Below are positions 1 to 8,414 of a DNA stretch of 40,901 nt, piece after piece (the stretch's first letter is position 1; every line of letters starts with the position of its first letter). Under the pieces are notes generated by a model. The model was given only the letters and a program-made list of their open reading frames with translations. It was not told where the DNA came from and ran no database searches. The stretch is from contig NZ_CANBCQ010000025.1 of the NCBI RefSeq assembly GCF_947367125.1, forward strand, positions 1-40,901. Direction: 5' to 3'. Made by a program: the position numbers and the translations under genes. Source of the stretch: an uncultured Lactobacillus sp. Lineage in GTDB: Bacteria > Bacillota > Bacilli > Lactobacillales > Lactobacillaceae.

Positions 1-62
1 ACTTTGATTAAATAAATAATTAAAAAATCAATTTACGAGAAAGATCTATTTACACAAAAGAT

Positions 63-245
63 TTGACAGTTTCATTTTCTTATTTAAGTAAAATTGAAAA
101 TAATAAACTTAGCTTAACGTGTTCGATATCAAGCTATTATTACTTCATTATTAATGGTGATATTCCAAGCGCTATCAAAATTTTGGATTACTTAAGAATT
201 ATCGGTTTCAAGAATATTAATAGTACTTTGCCTTCTTTCGATTGA
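63..245 (+). pseudogene. Rgg-like regulator remnant
   Basis: A 60-codon open frame with no convincing ribosome site. Its first part carries SYLSKIENNKLS, which resembles the recognition-helix region of Rgg/XRE regulators (the intact regulator downstream has SYYSRVERGESS at the same place). Its second part (from about residue 33) resembles the last helices of such proteins. The large middle part of the family is missing, so I read this as an internally deleted copy. It could instead be the 3' part of a gene starting before the window. It is followed at once by a good terminator, which suggests a real gene once ended here. Confidence 0.45.
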
Positions 246-251
246 AATGGT

Positions 252-285
252 TACCTTGTCATGATTTATGACAAGGTATTTTTTT
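252..285 (+). terminator. Rho-independent terminator
   Basis: Perfect 11-bp stem (252-262 with 268-278), five-base loop, then seven T. It ends the Rgg-like remnant and isolates the following regulator gene. Confidence 0.85.
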
Positions 286-390
286 AGTCGTTTAGGAAGA
301 TTCACGGACAATATTTTTCATTTTAAATATCATTGCGTCAGAGGATTGAACAAATAGTGAAAAAATCTTGATAAGGATTAGGTATTTGAA

Positions 391-1158
391 ATGAAAATTA
401 ATGAGAAGTTATTAGTAGTAAGGAAAAAGTTAGGCTTAAGTAAAGCAAAGATGGCAGATGGAGTTATTGATCCATCATATTACTCTAGAGTTGAAAGAGG
501 TGAATCTAGTATCTCAGCTACTGATTTAATTGGGCTTTTGCAGAAACATAATGTTTCAGTTGTAGACTTTCTATCAGAATTTGGTGATATTCAGCCTAAA
601 ATTGAGGTTTATCAAAGGCAAGCGTTGAAAGCATTTAATAATAAAGATCTGGAAAAGTTAGAAGAAATCAAAAACGATCCACAATTGAATTATGTAATCT
701 TAAAGAAAATTGTTGAAGGGATGCTAGATTATTTAACTACTGGTAAAAAGGTGGAAATCTCTAGTGATCTTAAATCATATCTTTCTAATGTCGATCATTG
801 GTCGGACTATGATTTATGGAATTTATGGGTTTGTTTGCAGGTATATTTACCAACTTATTTACAGTCATTAGCTGAGATGGCAGTGGCTCAATTTCTAAAA
901 CATGATTATGAAAAAGAGAACTACATTAGTTTAGAATTAGCGGCCAAGATTGCAATGACCAATCTGAAGCTAGCATATAGTTCTGGTGAAGATGGCCTTG
1001 TTAGAAAGATGATTGATTTATTAGATAAATTTCCAGCGGTAAATAGTACATATTTTCCTAAAATGGTGGGCAAGTATTATGAGGCCGCTTATAATCAAGA
1101 TAAATTGATGAAAGCCAAGATTGAAGATGCTTTGGAAGTGATGAAAGGGCTGAAATGA
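391..1158 (+). CDS. Rgg/GadR/MutR-type transcriptional regulator
   Basis: Predicted cytoplasmic DNA-binding regulator of 255 residues. Residues about 5-60 form an XRE-type helix-turn-helix (LGLSKAKMADGVIDPSYYSR, then VERGESS). The rest is an all-helical, TPR-like segment as in Rgg proteins, which often bind short secreted peptides. Full Rgg proteins usually run to 280-300 residues, so this one is slightly short. The ATG has AAGGATTAGG about 8 bases upstream. The stop overlaps a 26-codon ORF by ATGA, and a zinc-ribbon membrane protein gene follows. The effector peptide and targets are unknown; the downstream surface genes are an obvious guess. Confidence 0.8.
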   Translation: MKINEKLLVVRKKLGLSKAKMADGVIDPSYYSRVERGESSISATDLIGLLQKHNVSVVDFLSEFGDIQPKIEVYQRQALKAFNNKDLEKLEEIKNDPQLNYVILKKIVEGMLDYLTTGKKVEISSDLKSYLSNVDHWSDYDLWNLWVCLQVYLPTYLQSLAEMAVAQFLKHDYEKENYISLELAAKIAMTNLKLAYSSGEDGLVRKMIDLLDKFPAVNSTYFPKMVGKYYEAAYNQDKLMKAKIEDALEVMKGLK

Positions 1159-1235
1159 TTATTCGAATGCCATTTCATGCAAATTCGAATATTTATTTGT
1201 GGTCTGAAATAGAAGATATATATTGTGATGGATGA
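1155..1235 (+). CDS. Possible 26-residue peptide coupled to the regulator
   Basis: The ATG overlaps the regulator stop codon (ATGA), with AAAGGG a few bases upstream inside the regulator gene, so translational coupling is possible. The peptide begins MIIRMPFHANSN and ends EDIYCDG. It is not the strongly hydrophobic kind expected of a classical SHP pheromone, although it ends with acidic residues, a Cys and a Gly. No homologue is recognised, and it may be a chance ORF. Confidence 0.25.
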   Translation: MIIRMPFHANSNIYLWSEIEDIYCDG

Positions 1236-1261
1236 TGTAAAAAAGTGTAAGGAGTTATTTT

Positions 1262-1948
1262 ATGGTAGAATCTAATATTTCTGCAAACGAGAAAAATAAA
1301 TTTTCAGTTAGTTTATTGGCATTTTGGGTAAAGGGAAGCATTATTGCCGATAATAATTTTGTTCACATTGATATGCCTAATACTGTTCTTTTTGGTTTAA
1401 TTCCAGCAGGAAAAAATAAGAAGAGTATCCCATTACAATCAATTTCTAATGCTGAAGAGAGCAATTGGTATAAAATTGCTAATATGATTTTCGGTATAAT
1501 AATAGCTATTGCCGGATTCTATTCTTTTCAAGAAGAGGCCTTTGGTGGATTAGTACTGGTGCTATTAGGTATTTTACTATTTCTTACTGGTTTTAAGTTT
1601 AGAATGACAATTGAAAGAAACAGTGGTGTAACAGAAAGTATTGATGTACCTTTCTTTGAAGGGGAAAAAATCAGAAATTTAGTTTCTGAAATTAATGAGA
1701 GTGTTGCATCATATCAACAATCATCCAATTATAGAGATTATGGCGCTCAAAGCACTCAAGCAATTATTAATGCTATGAATGCTAATACACAAACTCAGCA
1801 GGTTAATAATGTTGCCTCAAATCCTGTTCAACCAAATTCAGTTGGCAGTAACGATTCAACTGGTCAATTTTGTCCTAATTGTGGAACAAAAAATGCAGGG
1901 AGTGCATCATTTTGTACTCATTGTGGCACTAAGCTAGTGAATAATTAG
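1262..1948 (+). CDS. Zinc-ribbon membrane protein with PH-like N-terminus
   Basis: A 228-residue protein in three parts. Residues 15-65 look like the bacterial PH-like fold seen in membrane-tethered proteins (VLFGLIPAGKNKKSIPLQSI). Two transmembrane helices lie near residues 73-88 and 95-112. A C-terminal zinc ribbon has Cys204, Cys207, Cys218 and Cys221 in two CxxC pairs. A Gln/Asn-rich linker separates the helices from the ribbon. The start is well set by AAGGAG about 7 bases before the ATG. The gene has its own terminator and is followed by a lipoprotein and a second zinc-ribbon protein, so the three may act together at the membrane. Function unknown. Confidence 0.7.
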   Translation: MVESNISANEKNKFSVSLLAFWVKGSIIADNNFVHIDMPNTVLFGLIPAGKNKKSIPLQSISNAEESNWYKIANMIFGIIIAIAGFYSFQEEAFGGLVLVLLGILLFLTGFKFRMTIERNSGVTESIDVPFFEGEKIRNLVSEINESVASYQQSSNYRDYGAQSTQAIINAMNANTQTQQVNNVASNPVQPNSVGSNDSTGQFCPNCGTKNAGSASFCTHCGTKLVNN

Positions 1949-1965
1949 AAGGTAAAATAAAGACT

Positions 1966-2003
1966 CAAGGGGCTCGTTCAAATAATGTTGGATGAGCCTT
2001 TTA
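1966..2003 (+). terminator. Rho-independent terminator
   Basis: Stem of about 10-12 bp (GGCTC at 1971-1975 with GAGCC at 1994-1998, extended inward with wobble pairs), A-rich before and TTTT after. Confidence 0.7.
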
Positions 2004-2031
2004 TGTTGAATTTAGAAGGAACATAATAATT

Positions 2032-2970
2032 GTGAAAAAGAATATTTTGCTAACTTGCATTGCTGTAGCGGCATTGTTAACTTTAAGTGGCTGTAAACAT
2101 CAAACTCAAAGTGGTATTACTTATACTCACCATAAATCAAAACCTATTTCTAATGATAAGACCAATAATTCAACTTCAACAAATCGGACGAATCAGAAAT
2201 CCACTGATGATTCAGATGATCAGTCCTTAGCCAAAATTTCGAATGATGAGTGGATTTTGATGGGCTATATGGCTTATGCTCGGAAAAATTACGAGCAAAG
2301 TGAAAATGTGCATAGTACTGCAGAAATGGTAAATGCTGTCGAAAACGATTTAGATAATGATGATTTAACCTGCACTAAGGACGCTGATAATAAATACAGT
2401 TTTAGTAATAAGTTTGGTAGTGTAGATGGATCTGTATCTTCTGACAATATTACAATTACTGGGGACGGTACTACTACAGTTGATAAGTCTAAGCTAAAAG
2501 ATGAATATGTTGATCATATGAGTCAAATTCAAGCAATGACTAAAAAAATTGGCAGTCAATCTGATAACAATCATCATGTTGATAAATTTTCTTTACAAGA
2601 ATATGTAGTGGCTGGTTTTCTTGAAGCTAACCGCCATGGTAATACACCTAAAGAAAAAATTGAACATGTTGAAAACCAAATAGCTAAAGGAATTCATGTC
2701 ACTAATGATGGGTATCTTTCAGGATTATATAAAAATAATGGAAAATATGGAGCAGCATATAATCCTTCCACATCCCAATATACTGATTTTACTTTTAACG
2801 GTAATAATATTACGGGAACCAATATAAGTGCTGGTGTAATATCAGGGAAATTACATCTTACTAAACAAGAATTGGAACGTAAGTATGGTCCATATAGAGC
2901 TGATTTAACTAAAATTCTGCAAGGACTTGAGTATAACAAGAAACATGCAATAGATTTTTATAAGAAGTAA
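2032..2970 (+). CDS. Putative lipoprotein of unknown function
   Basis: A 312-residue exported protein. The N-terminus is a lipoprotein signal peptide ending in a lipobox (LSGC, Cys21), followed by a low-complexity Ser/Thr/Asn/Asp linker to about residue 65. The body has no motif I recognise. It contains two similar stretches starting near residues 75 (DEWILMGYMAYARKNYEQ) and 186 (SLQEYVVAGFLEANRHGN) that suggest an internal repeat of about 110 residues. It starts at GTG with AGAAGGA upstream at a rather long spacing. The next gene begins within about 12 bases of its stop, so they are probably co-transcribed. Confidence 0.7.
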   Translation: MKKNILLTCIAVAALLTLSGCKHQTQSGITYTHHKSKPISNDKTNNSTSTNRTNQKSTDDSDDQSLAKISNDEWILMGYMAYARKNYEQSENVHSTAEMVNAVENDLDNDDLTCTKDADNKYSFSNKFGSVDGSVSSDNITITGDGTTTVDKSKLKDEYVDHMSQIQAMTKKIGSQSDNNHHVDKFSLQEYVVAGFLEANRHGNTPKEKIEHVENQIAKGIHVTNDGYLSGLYKNNGKYGAAYNPSTSQYTDFTFNGNNITGTNISAGVISGKLHLTKQELERKYGPYRADLTKILQGLEYNKKHAIDFYKK

Positions 2971-2981
2971 GGGTGGAAAAG

Positions 2982-4085
2982 GTGAATAACTTTTGTCCTA
3001 ATTGTGGTAAAAAAATTGATTCTGGTTCTAATTTTTGCCCATACTGTGGTGCAAATTTAGTATCTGGAAAGTTTGCTCCTAAAAAAACAATAAATAATCA
3101 AGCTTCTAAAAAGCCAATCGTAAAACCTGTTAAATCTGCTAATATATCCACCGCTGAACAATTGGGTCTTACTAGAAAGCGCGTAAATTCAAATCGTCTT
3201 AAGAAACATAAACGAATAAAGACACTACCAATTGTAATTGCGATAATAGTATTACTTATTGCTGGGACAGGATTGGCAGTGGGAAACTACTTCAGACAAG
3301 AAGCAGAACTAAATAGTATTCCTAAGGATAAATTAGCCGGATTAGCAATTACATATGCTCATGTGCATTACCCTCAGAACGAGGCTTGGAAGCAAGTTTA
3401 TAGACAGGCGTTTAAAGGAAATGTCTCGATAGCTAAAAGAAAACACTACGAGATTAATGGAATAGAGCTTGAAGCGACTAAGGGAAATAGCTTATATGTA
3501 ATTAATGATAAAGTTGCCTATACAATTGAAGCTCATGGTAAAAATAGTCAGTCAGACTTTATTCTGAGTGATGGCAAAAAGAATTTAGGTACAGTTAATG
3601 TATCTAAGGCTTATCATGAGGTCAAACAGAATCACTTACTAGATCGAGCAAATAAAATTAGCGCTCGTCAATCAACGGCCCAAACTATAGGAGTTAAACA
3701 GCTAGGAGTATTGGTTGGGGCTAATTACTTAGACTTGAAGAGTGTTAAATTTCAAATTGATGCTAAGGCAAGAAATAAAGACAATGATGTATGGGGATAT
3801 AACTCTGACGGTAAACTGAAGGGATACTATTGGATTCACCTTGGTTTAGATGGTGCATCAGAATTTTTCTATAGATTGTCAGGCAATAAGGTAATTGTTA
3901 AAAGGCTGGATGTAGAGGATGCGCCAAATGCAGCCAGTGCAAAAATGATCACAGAAACTATGTTACTAAATAAGTTGCTTCAGAAATATTATTCAACATC
4001 AGCTCAAAAAGAGATTGTGAATCAGTTAGCTGAAATGCTATCAACAAATGATACAGATTCAAGTAGTGATACTCAAGATAATTAA
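2982..4085 (+). CDS. Zinc-ribbon single-pass membrane protein
   Basis: About 367 residues. It has an N-terminal cytoplasmic zinc ribbon (Cys5, Cys8, Cys19, Cys22), a Lys/Arg-rich linker, one transmembrane helix near residues 82-104, and an extracytoplasmic C-terminal region of about 260 residues with an Asp/Ser-rich tail. This layout is common in lactobacilli and recalls TcaA/YvbJ-type proteins, but the outer domain is not assigned. I prefer the GTG at 2982, which has AAGGGTGG five bases upstream. A GTG at 2973 would add three residues. It sits directly behind the lipoprotein gene, which suggests a joint cell-envelope role. Confidence 0.68.
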   Translation: MNNFCPNCGKKIDSGSNFCPYCGANLVSGKFAPKKTINNQASKKPIVKPVKSANISTAEQLGLTRKRVNSNRLKKHKRIKTLPIVIAIIVLLIAGTGLAVGNYFRQEAELNSIPKDKLAGLAITYAHVHYPQNEAWKQVYRQAFKGNVSIAKRKHYEINGIELEATKGNSLYVINDKVAYTIEAHGKNSQSDFILSDGKKNLGTVNVSKAYHEVKQNHLLDRANKISARQSTAQTIGVKQLGVLVGANYLDLKSVKFQIDAKARNKDNDVWGYNSDGKLKGYYWIHLGLDGASEFFYRLSGNKVIVKRLDVEDAPNAASAKMITETMLLNKLLQKYYSTSAQKEIVNQLAEMLSTNDTDSSSDTQDN

Positions 4086-4158
4086 TCAGTCGAGTAAGTT
4101 ATGCTTGTCCCAATTTTCAAATTGCTAAAAAGGGAAAGGTGACTAGCTCTCCTAGTAT

Positions 4159-4198
4159 AAAGTCGCTAAACTGTCAAAAGTTTATTAGCGGCTTTTTA
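4159..4198 (+). terminator. Rho-independent terminator
   Basis: Imperfect stem pairing AGTCGCTAA with TTAGCGGCT around a short loop, followed by TTTTT. It ends the lipoprotein and zinc-ribbon operon. Confidence 0.75.
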
Positions 4199-4214
4199 GT
4201 TTGCTCTACTTTTT

Positions 4215-4267
4215 CTACAAATTGCGGCAGGTTAAAGAGCGCTATAGTTGATTTAACCGTTTTGTAG
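4215..4267. repeat. Inverted repeat between convergent genes
   Basis: Two nested pairs: CTACAAA (4215-4221) with TTTGTAG (4261-4267), and GGTTAAA (4230-4236) with TTTAACC (4252-4258). On the minus strand it follows the stop of the large secreted protein gene and is followed by AAAAAG, so it may be that gene's weak terminator. Confidence 0.5.
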
Positions 4268-4281
4268 GTTGTGATTGAGCT

Positions 4282-6210
4282 TCAGTGAGCCACAGTGCCG
4301 CTGGTTTGGGTAGTAACGTATTCCTTGACAGAATCGTCAACATGAGTTGAACCAACTTTATCTTTGCTTACGTCAAGCGTAGTGCCTTTCTTAATCAAAT
4401 TGTTTGCCATCTTAAAATCAGTTAGATTGTATTTAACGTGATCTGCGGTAACTGGAATGATCAAGTGATAGACGTGGTTGTAGAAAGCAGTATTGCTGGC
4501 TTTTAAAACGCTTTTCTTAGCCGAAGCTATAACAAGGTGTTTGCCATCGCTTAGTTTTTTAGGATCAGGGATGTCGAACCAGCTGGTTACATTTTTAGCA
4601 TGTCCCAAGTAGCCGTAGCTTTGTTTATTAGAGTCTAGCATTAATTTTCCGGCTTGATCGCCATTTTTGCTATCGTTGCTGTAGTACTTGGTATTAGAAG
4701 CTGTTTGATAGACCTGAGGTTTGCCGACAGTCAATTGTTCATCAACTTTGTCCTGCAATTGGAATGTTGGCAAGCCTTGATAGTTCATATTATCAGTGCT
4801 TCCAGTAACACCGCCAGTCCTCATGCCTGGCCACTCAACATCGCCATAGACATCAAAGTAGAACTTCTTGTTTTTAGAGCCAGCGAGTGCCAAGTGGGAA
4901 TAGTATTTGCCTTTTTCGCTGGTACCGACTATTTTGCCCGTAAACGTGATTGGCTTGTCAGGTTCATCAGCGGTTCCGCCCAGTGAAAAGTAGTCTAATC
5001 CGGCTTTTTTATCGACTTTGCCCGTTGACTTAAGGGATGCTGGATTATAAAGATGTTCACGCTTGCCAATATCAGTTGAACGTACAAACGTCGTATTCAT
5101 ATATCCTAATCCCTTAGTAACATAAGGGTGTTTCTCATACATACCGTAAGTAGTGTGGTAACCGTTCATGTTGTGGTGAAAAGTAATTACTAACGGATTT
5201 CCGTTTTGGCTCCACTTGTCAAAGAACTTGATCCAGCCACGTGGGTCATGCGTATAAACAGTATCGCCGCTAATGCCCTTAGGAACATAATCATCGCCTT
5301 GGACTTTAGGGTCACCCTCAAAAGTTGTGTTGGTTGGGTTAGAGCCATACGCGTTATCATATTTGACCAAAGTATGTGACTTGTATCGCTTCTTCTTTTT
5401 GGAGTCATCATAGCCGTAGTAAACCCTGTCGCCAGCTGAACCGCCTTTGATCAAGTTGCCCACGCTAAAGTGTTGTCTTTCATCCATATCCTTTAAAGTG
5501 TAGGCAGACTTAGGATAAACACGTTTATGCGTCTTATGATCATAAAACTGAATAGCAACCGAAATCGAGCCTTTGCCTTGAGCAGATAGACCAATACTGT
5601 TGGTGTCAAACCAAACTTGATTTCGAACATTCTTTGCGTGTTTACTAATATAATTATAAATATTGTGGCTTTCAGAAGACCCGTGTTTCTTGTCAAGGTA
5701 GTATTGCTTTATCCTATTGAAGTCTTTGTCTTGGGCTTGATTCCAGCCAACTACTACCATTGCCGCATCTAAGTGTTGCGCAGTCATCTTGCCGTGGGGC
5801 CTAAATGAAGCTGCGTTTTCATAGAAACAGCCAATTTTGCCAGCTAGATCACCAGCAGTTTCAGCACTAGACGGGATTTTCCAAACAAAATTGGTGGTAT
5901 TGCCATCCTTATTCTTAGTGAACGAAATACCGCTTGGACCAAATGGTTTGGCTTTTAAGATGTTTTCAGCCTTCTTTGCCTTGCCCTTATATGTAGTTTT
6001 AGAATTGTGAAAGACTAAGTAGCCTTGGTTCATGCCTTTGCCTGGCTCTTTTTTCTTTGGACTAGCGAACCAGCTCATTGCTTGGTTTTGGGGCAAGCCT
6101 CTAAATGAACCAGCATAAGCAGTGCTAGTAGTCGCAATTCCGCCAGCTGCTAGCAATATCGTACTGACAATCAGAGCAGTCTTCGGAATGAACCTTTGTT
6201 GCTTTTGCAT
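4282..6210 (-). CDS. Large secreted protein of unknown function
   Basis: A 642-residue exported protein. The signal peptide spans residues 1-33 (basic start, hydrophobic core, likely cleavage after AYA). The mature part is rich in Gly, Lys, Tyr and Asp, with an N-terminal GYLVFHN segment. It has no LPXTG, transmembrane tail, SH3 or LysM repeat that I can see, so it is either released or held by non-covalent contacts. The start is supported by AAAGGAAG about 8 bases upstream. It is transcribed alone, convergent with the zinc-ribbon operon. No catalytic motif is recognised; a carbohydrate- or host-binding role would be a guess. Confidence 0.75.
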   Translation of the reverse strand: MQKQQRFIPKTALIVSTILLAAGGIATTSTAYAGSFRGLPQNQAMSWFASPKKKEPGKGMNQGYLVFHNSKTTYKGKAKKAENILKAKPFGPSGISFTKNKDGNTTNFVWKIPSSAETAGDLAGKIGCFYENAASFRPHGKMTAQHLDAAMVVVGWNQAQDKDFNRIKQYYLDKKHGSSESHNIYNYISKHAKNVRNQVWFDTNSIGLSAQGKGSISVAIQFYDHKTHKRVYPKSAYTLKDMDERQHFSVGNLIKGGSAGDRVYYGYDDSKKKKRYKSHTLVKYDNAYGSNPTNTTFEGDPKVQGDDYVPKGISGDTVYTHDPRGWIKFFDKWSQNGNPLVITFHHNMNGYHTTYGMYEKHPYVTKGLGYMNTTFVRSTDIGKREHLYNPASLKSTGKVDKKAGLDYFSLGGTADEPDKPITFTGKIVGTSEKGKYYSHLALAGSKNKKFYFDVYGDVEWPGMRTGGVTGSTDNMNYQGLPTFQLQDKVDEQLTVGKPQVYQTASNTKYYSNDSKNGDQAGKLMLDSNKQSYGYLGHAKNVTSWFDIPDPKKLSDGKHLVIASAKKSVLKASNTAFYNHVYHLIIPVTADHVKYNLTDFKMANNLIKKGTTLDVSKDKVGSTHVDDSVKEYVTTQTSGTVAH

Positions 6211-6561
6211 ATTTTATGCTTCCTTTCTATTAATGTATCCGGATATTCTATTATCAAGGAACAAAAAATAAAGTTAGACATAGTTTAAACAAATGAGCCT
6301 AAACTACATCCACTGTTTATTTTAAGAAAAAAGAAGCTTTGTTTTTCAGAGGGCCAAAAAATAATGCCGATATTTTCTCTTTCAAATAACGATCCTCATG
6401 TAATTTGGCATAAGAGTAAACTTAATCAGTCTTTCTAATTATGATAAATTCAGTCAAAACAATAAATATATATAGATGGATGGATAGAACTCCCTCGACT
6501 TCACCTTGGCAGCTTTGTAAAAAAATAAAATTTAAGAAATTATTTAGAGAGGATTTTTACT
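6211..6561. other. Divergent intergenic region between two secreted-protein genes
   Basis: About 350 bases holding the 5' regions of both flanking genes. A perfect 7-bp inverted repeat, TAGTTTA (6281-6287) with TAAACTA (6300-6306), is centred near the middle of the left part and could be an operator. I see no convincing sigma-A promoter and no ORF. Confidence 0.5.
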
Positions 6562-7542
6562 ATGAAGACAAATAAATTAATGACTAAATTAAGTCTGGTA
6601 TTGTTGTTATCAGGCATTTTTGGTGTAGGAATGAAGGCCAACACTGTTCACGCAGATGACTGGGGATTAGATGTCGGTTACGGTTTAAACAAAGGACTAA
6701 ATGATCAAAACGATCAAGCTAATAAGCAACACAGCGTACACGATTCCGACTTTGATACGCCTTATGGTTATCACTTATTCGGGCCTATTTCAGATGTGCC
6801 AATGTTTACGCCAAGTGAAATTAAAGCACAGTATTCAAGAGATAACTTTAAGACAATTTCAGGTAAAGAACAGCGCGAAATGGATAAAGCTGATAATTAT
6901 AGACATCCTGTTAAACTAAAGGGATATCGAGTAACTAAATTAGTTAAAAAGTATTACAACAGTTGTTCTACTAAATTTGCAAAGTTTAATAAATTAAGAA
7001 GTCATTATGATTCATACGACGATTTGGTTCATCATAATGGATTTTTTTTATGCGGTAGTTTAGCTCCCGATGGTAGAATATATCACAGTAATAATGATAG
7101 CGATCCTCATGAAATGCCTAGTGAATATGTATTAGGCTACAAGAAAATTAATGGTTTTTGGATGGAATTAATAGCTTATAAGTTTCCACATCAAAATGTC
7201 TTAGTGCACCCTGAATTCAATATGATTAGACCAATGGCATCTAAGGCAGTTTATAAGGTTATTAAACATACCAACACATATGTTGACGGTGATGATGGTA
7301 CAGCTAACGGTTTTGGCGACAAGGATCATCAATATGCCCAAGTTTCTGAAGCTATTGAAAAAGGAACTAGAATTCATCTTATTGATGACAAATCCAACTG
7401 GCGTGCTAATTACAATGTTCAAAAAGTAGACGGTAGTCAACAATGTGGTACAACAAGTCTATCAAATTCCGATGCCTTTAAAGGTGGAGGTGGCTACATT
7501 AGCCTGATCAACTTCAACAAGTACTTCAAGCGCATCAAGTAA
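6562..7542 (+). CDS. Secreted protein of unknown function
   Basis: A 326-residue exported protein with a signal peptide (likely cleaved after VHA, residue 31). The mature protein is Asp/Asn/Lys/Tyr-rich with no recognised domain. AGAGAGGA precedes the ATG. The last codons (ISLINFNKYFKRIK) use C-ending codons unlike the rest of this AT-rich gene, and they recur almost base for base at 9359-9400 as a detached 3' end, so this gene's tail has been duplicated. It is followed by a terminator-like T-rich block that is also duplicated. Role unknown. Confidence 0.72.
   Translation: MKTNKLMTKLSLVLLLSGIFGVGMKANTVHADDWGLDVGYGLNKGLNDQNDQANKQHSVHDSDFDTPYGYHLFGPISDVPMFTPSEIKAQYSRDNFKTISGKEQREMDKADNYRHPVKLKGYRVTKLVKKYYNSCSTKFAKFNKLRSHYDSYDDLVHHNGFFLCGSLAPDGRIYHSNNDSDPHEMPSEYVLGYKKINGFWMELIAYKFPHQNVLVHPEFNMIRPMASKAVYKVIKHTNTYVDGDDGTANGFGDKDHQYAQVSEAIEKGTRIHLIDDKSNWRANYNVQKVDGSQQCGTTSLSNSDAFKGGGGYISLINFNKYFKRIK
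7501..7530 (+). repeat. Direct repeat copy A (3' end of secreted gene)
   Basis: Thirty bases identical to 9359-9388. It encodes SLINFNKYFK in the same frame in both places. The block around it (stop codon, GAGTCA and T-rich tail) is also shared. Confidence 0.9.
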
Positions 7543-7584
7543 GCTTCAGAGCTGTCATGACATTATTTATTGCGATGACTAAGT

Positions 7585-7634
7585 TAATTAGAGTCAACTA
7601 ATCTTGGCTCTTTTTTTCTTTGCCGTTCTTTTTT
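7585..7634 (+). terminator. Terminator of the secreted-protein gene
   Basis: An imperfect GAGTCAA...TTGGCTC stem runs into a long T-rich tract. The stretch 7607-7633 recurs exactly at 9430-9456, so the terminator belongs to the duplicated unit. Confidence 0.6.
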
Positions 7635-7654
7635 AGCACACTTTTCTTTAGAGC

Positions 7655-7702
7655 GTTTTTTATCAGGTTAAATTTATTTAATATAATTTGAAAGTATTGT
7701 GA
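7655..7702. repeat. Degenerate copy of the 11.84-11.97 kb repeat
   Basis: TTTAGAGCG followed by AT-rich sequence and a TTTATTTAATATAA-TTGAAAGTATTG block matches 11840-11965 closely. On the minus strand it corresponds to an internally deleted version of the basic-peptide ORF at 11819-11926 plus its upstream sequence. It lies just before the TAC operon. Confidence 0.6.
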
Positions 7703-7768
7703 GGATAGAAAATGATTATTTACAATGTAATTACAACAAATATAAAGCTTTAAATATTGTAATCTATA

Positions 7769-7800
7769 GTGTAAAAAGATAAACTAATGTATATTATACT
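7769..7800 (+). promoter_or_regulatory. Probable promoter of the TAC operon
   Basis: Overlapping -10 candidates TATATT, TATTAT and TATACT lie at 7790-7800, 20-30 bases before the first gene. No good -35 hexamer is present (GTGTAA at 7769 is the best), so it may be weak or activator-dependent. TAC operons are usually self-repressed, but no clear palindrome was found here. Confidence 0.4.
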
Positions 7801-7820
7801 TAGGATGATGAGGTTATCAT

Positions 7821-8414
7821 GTGGAAGAATTGAAGATACAAATACCGCTATTTCATGTTGATACCCAAAAAAACAATGAAAATTTTATTATGGGAGGAAC
7901 GCTACCACCATCTTTAGAGGACGGTGATTGGGCCGGAAAAGGGGTATATTTTTGGGATAATTTAGGAAATGCACAATATTGGTTAAAAGAAAAAAACAGA
8001 AAAAATCAAAAACAAAAATATAATATTGTAAGGACATATTTAAGTGTCCCAGCAAATGAAGTACTAGATTTAACAGAACCCACGGAAATAAGGAGTTTTG
8101 AAGAAAGTATATCTACGATGCAAAGAATGAAGTTGCTAGATAAAAAAATAGGGACTAAGCATAAAGGGGCAATCATAAACGCCTATTGGAAGGTTTTGAA
8201 TTCTTTTGGAAATGCAACTTTATTTTCAGTAGTAAAAGTTATAGGATATTATCCTAAAATTAATAATAGTATTTACTTCAAAGAAAATGACACTCAAAAG
8301 AATATACAGCCTTATGTAACAATTAAAGGTAAAGTGATCTATGCAATTAGAGATTTGCAAGTATTGAGTGATAATTATAGAAAAATTATTGAAGTTAAGG
8401 AGGAAAGACTATGA
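7821..8414 (+). CDS. Putative ADP-ribosyltransferase-like toxin of a TAC module
   Basis: A 197-residue cytoplasmic protein. Near the N-terminus is FHVDT (His12), then GKGVYFWDN (Gly39-Asn47, with Tyr43) followed by an Ala-x-x-Trp helix. This spacing resembles the NAD-binding core of ART-fold toxins with an H-Y-E triad (DarT, DUF3990 and CmdT-like families). A glutamate in RSFEESISTM could be the third residue, but I cannot confirm it. The start is GTG with GAGG upstream. The stop overlaps the next ATG by four bases. As first gene of an operon ending in a SecB-like chaperone, it fits CmdT-type mRNA ADP-ribosylating toxins. Fold assignment is by motif only. Confidence 0.55.
   Translation: MEELKIQIPLFHVDTQKNNENFIMGGTLPPSLEDGDWAGKGVYFWDNLGNAQYWLKEKNRKNQKQKYNIVRTYLSVPANEVLDLTEPTEIRSFEESISTMQRMKLLDKKIGTKHKGAIINAYWKVLNSFGNATLFSVVKVIGYYPKINNSIYFKENDTQKNIQPYVTIKGKVIYAIRDLQVLSDNYRKIIEVKEERL

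Noticed and set aside
4654..4986. Plus-strand ORF of 110 codons.
   Set aside because: It lies fully inside the large secreted-protein gene on the other strand and has no ribosome site.
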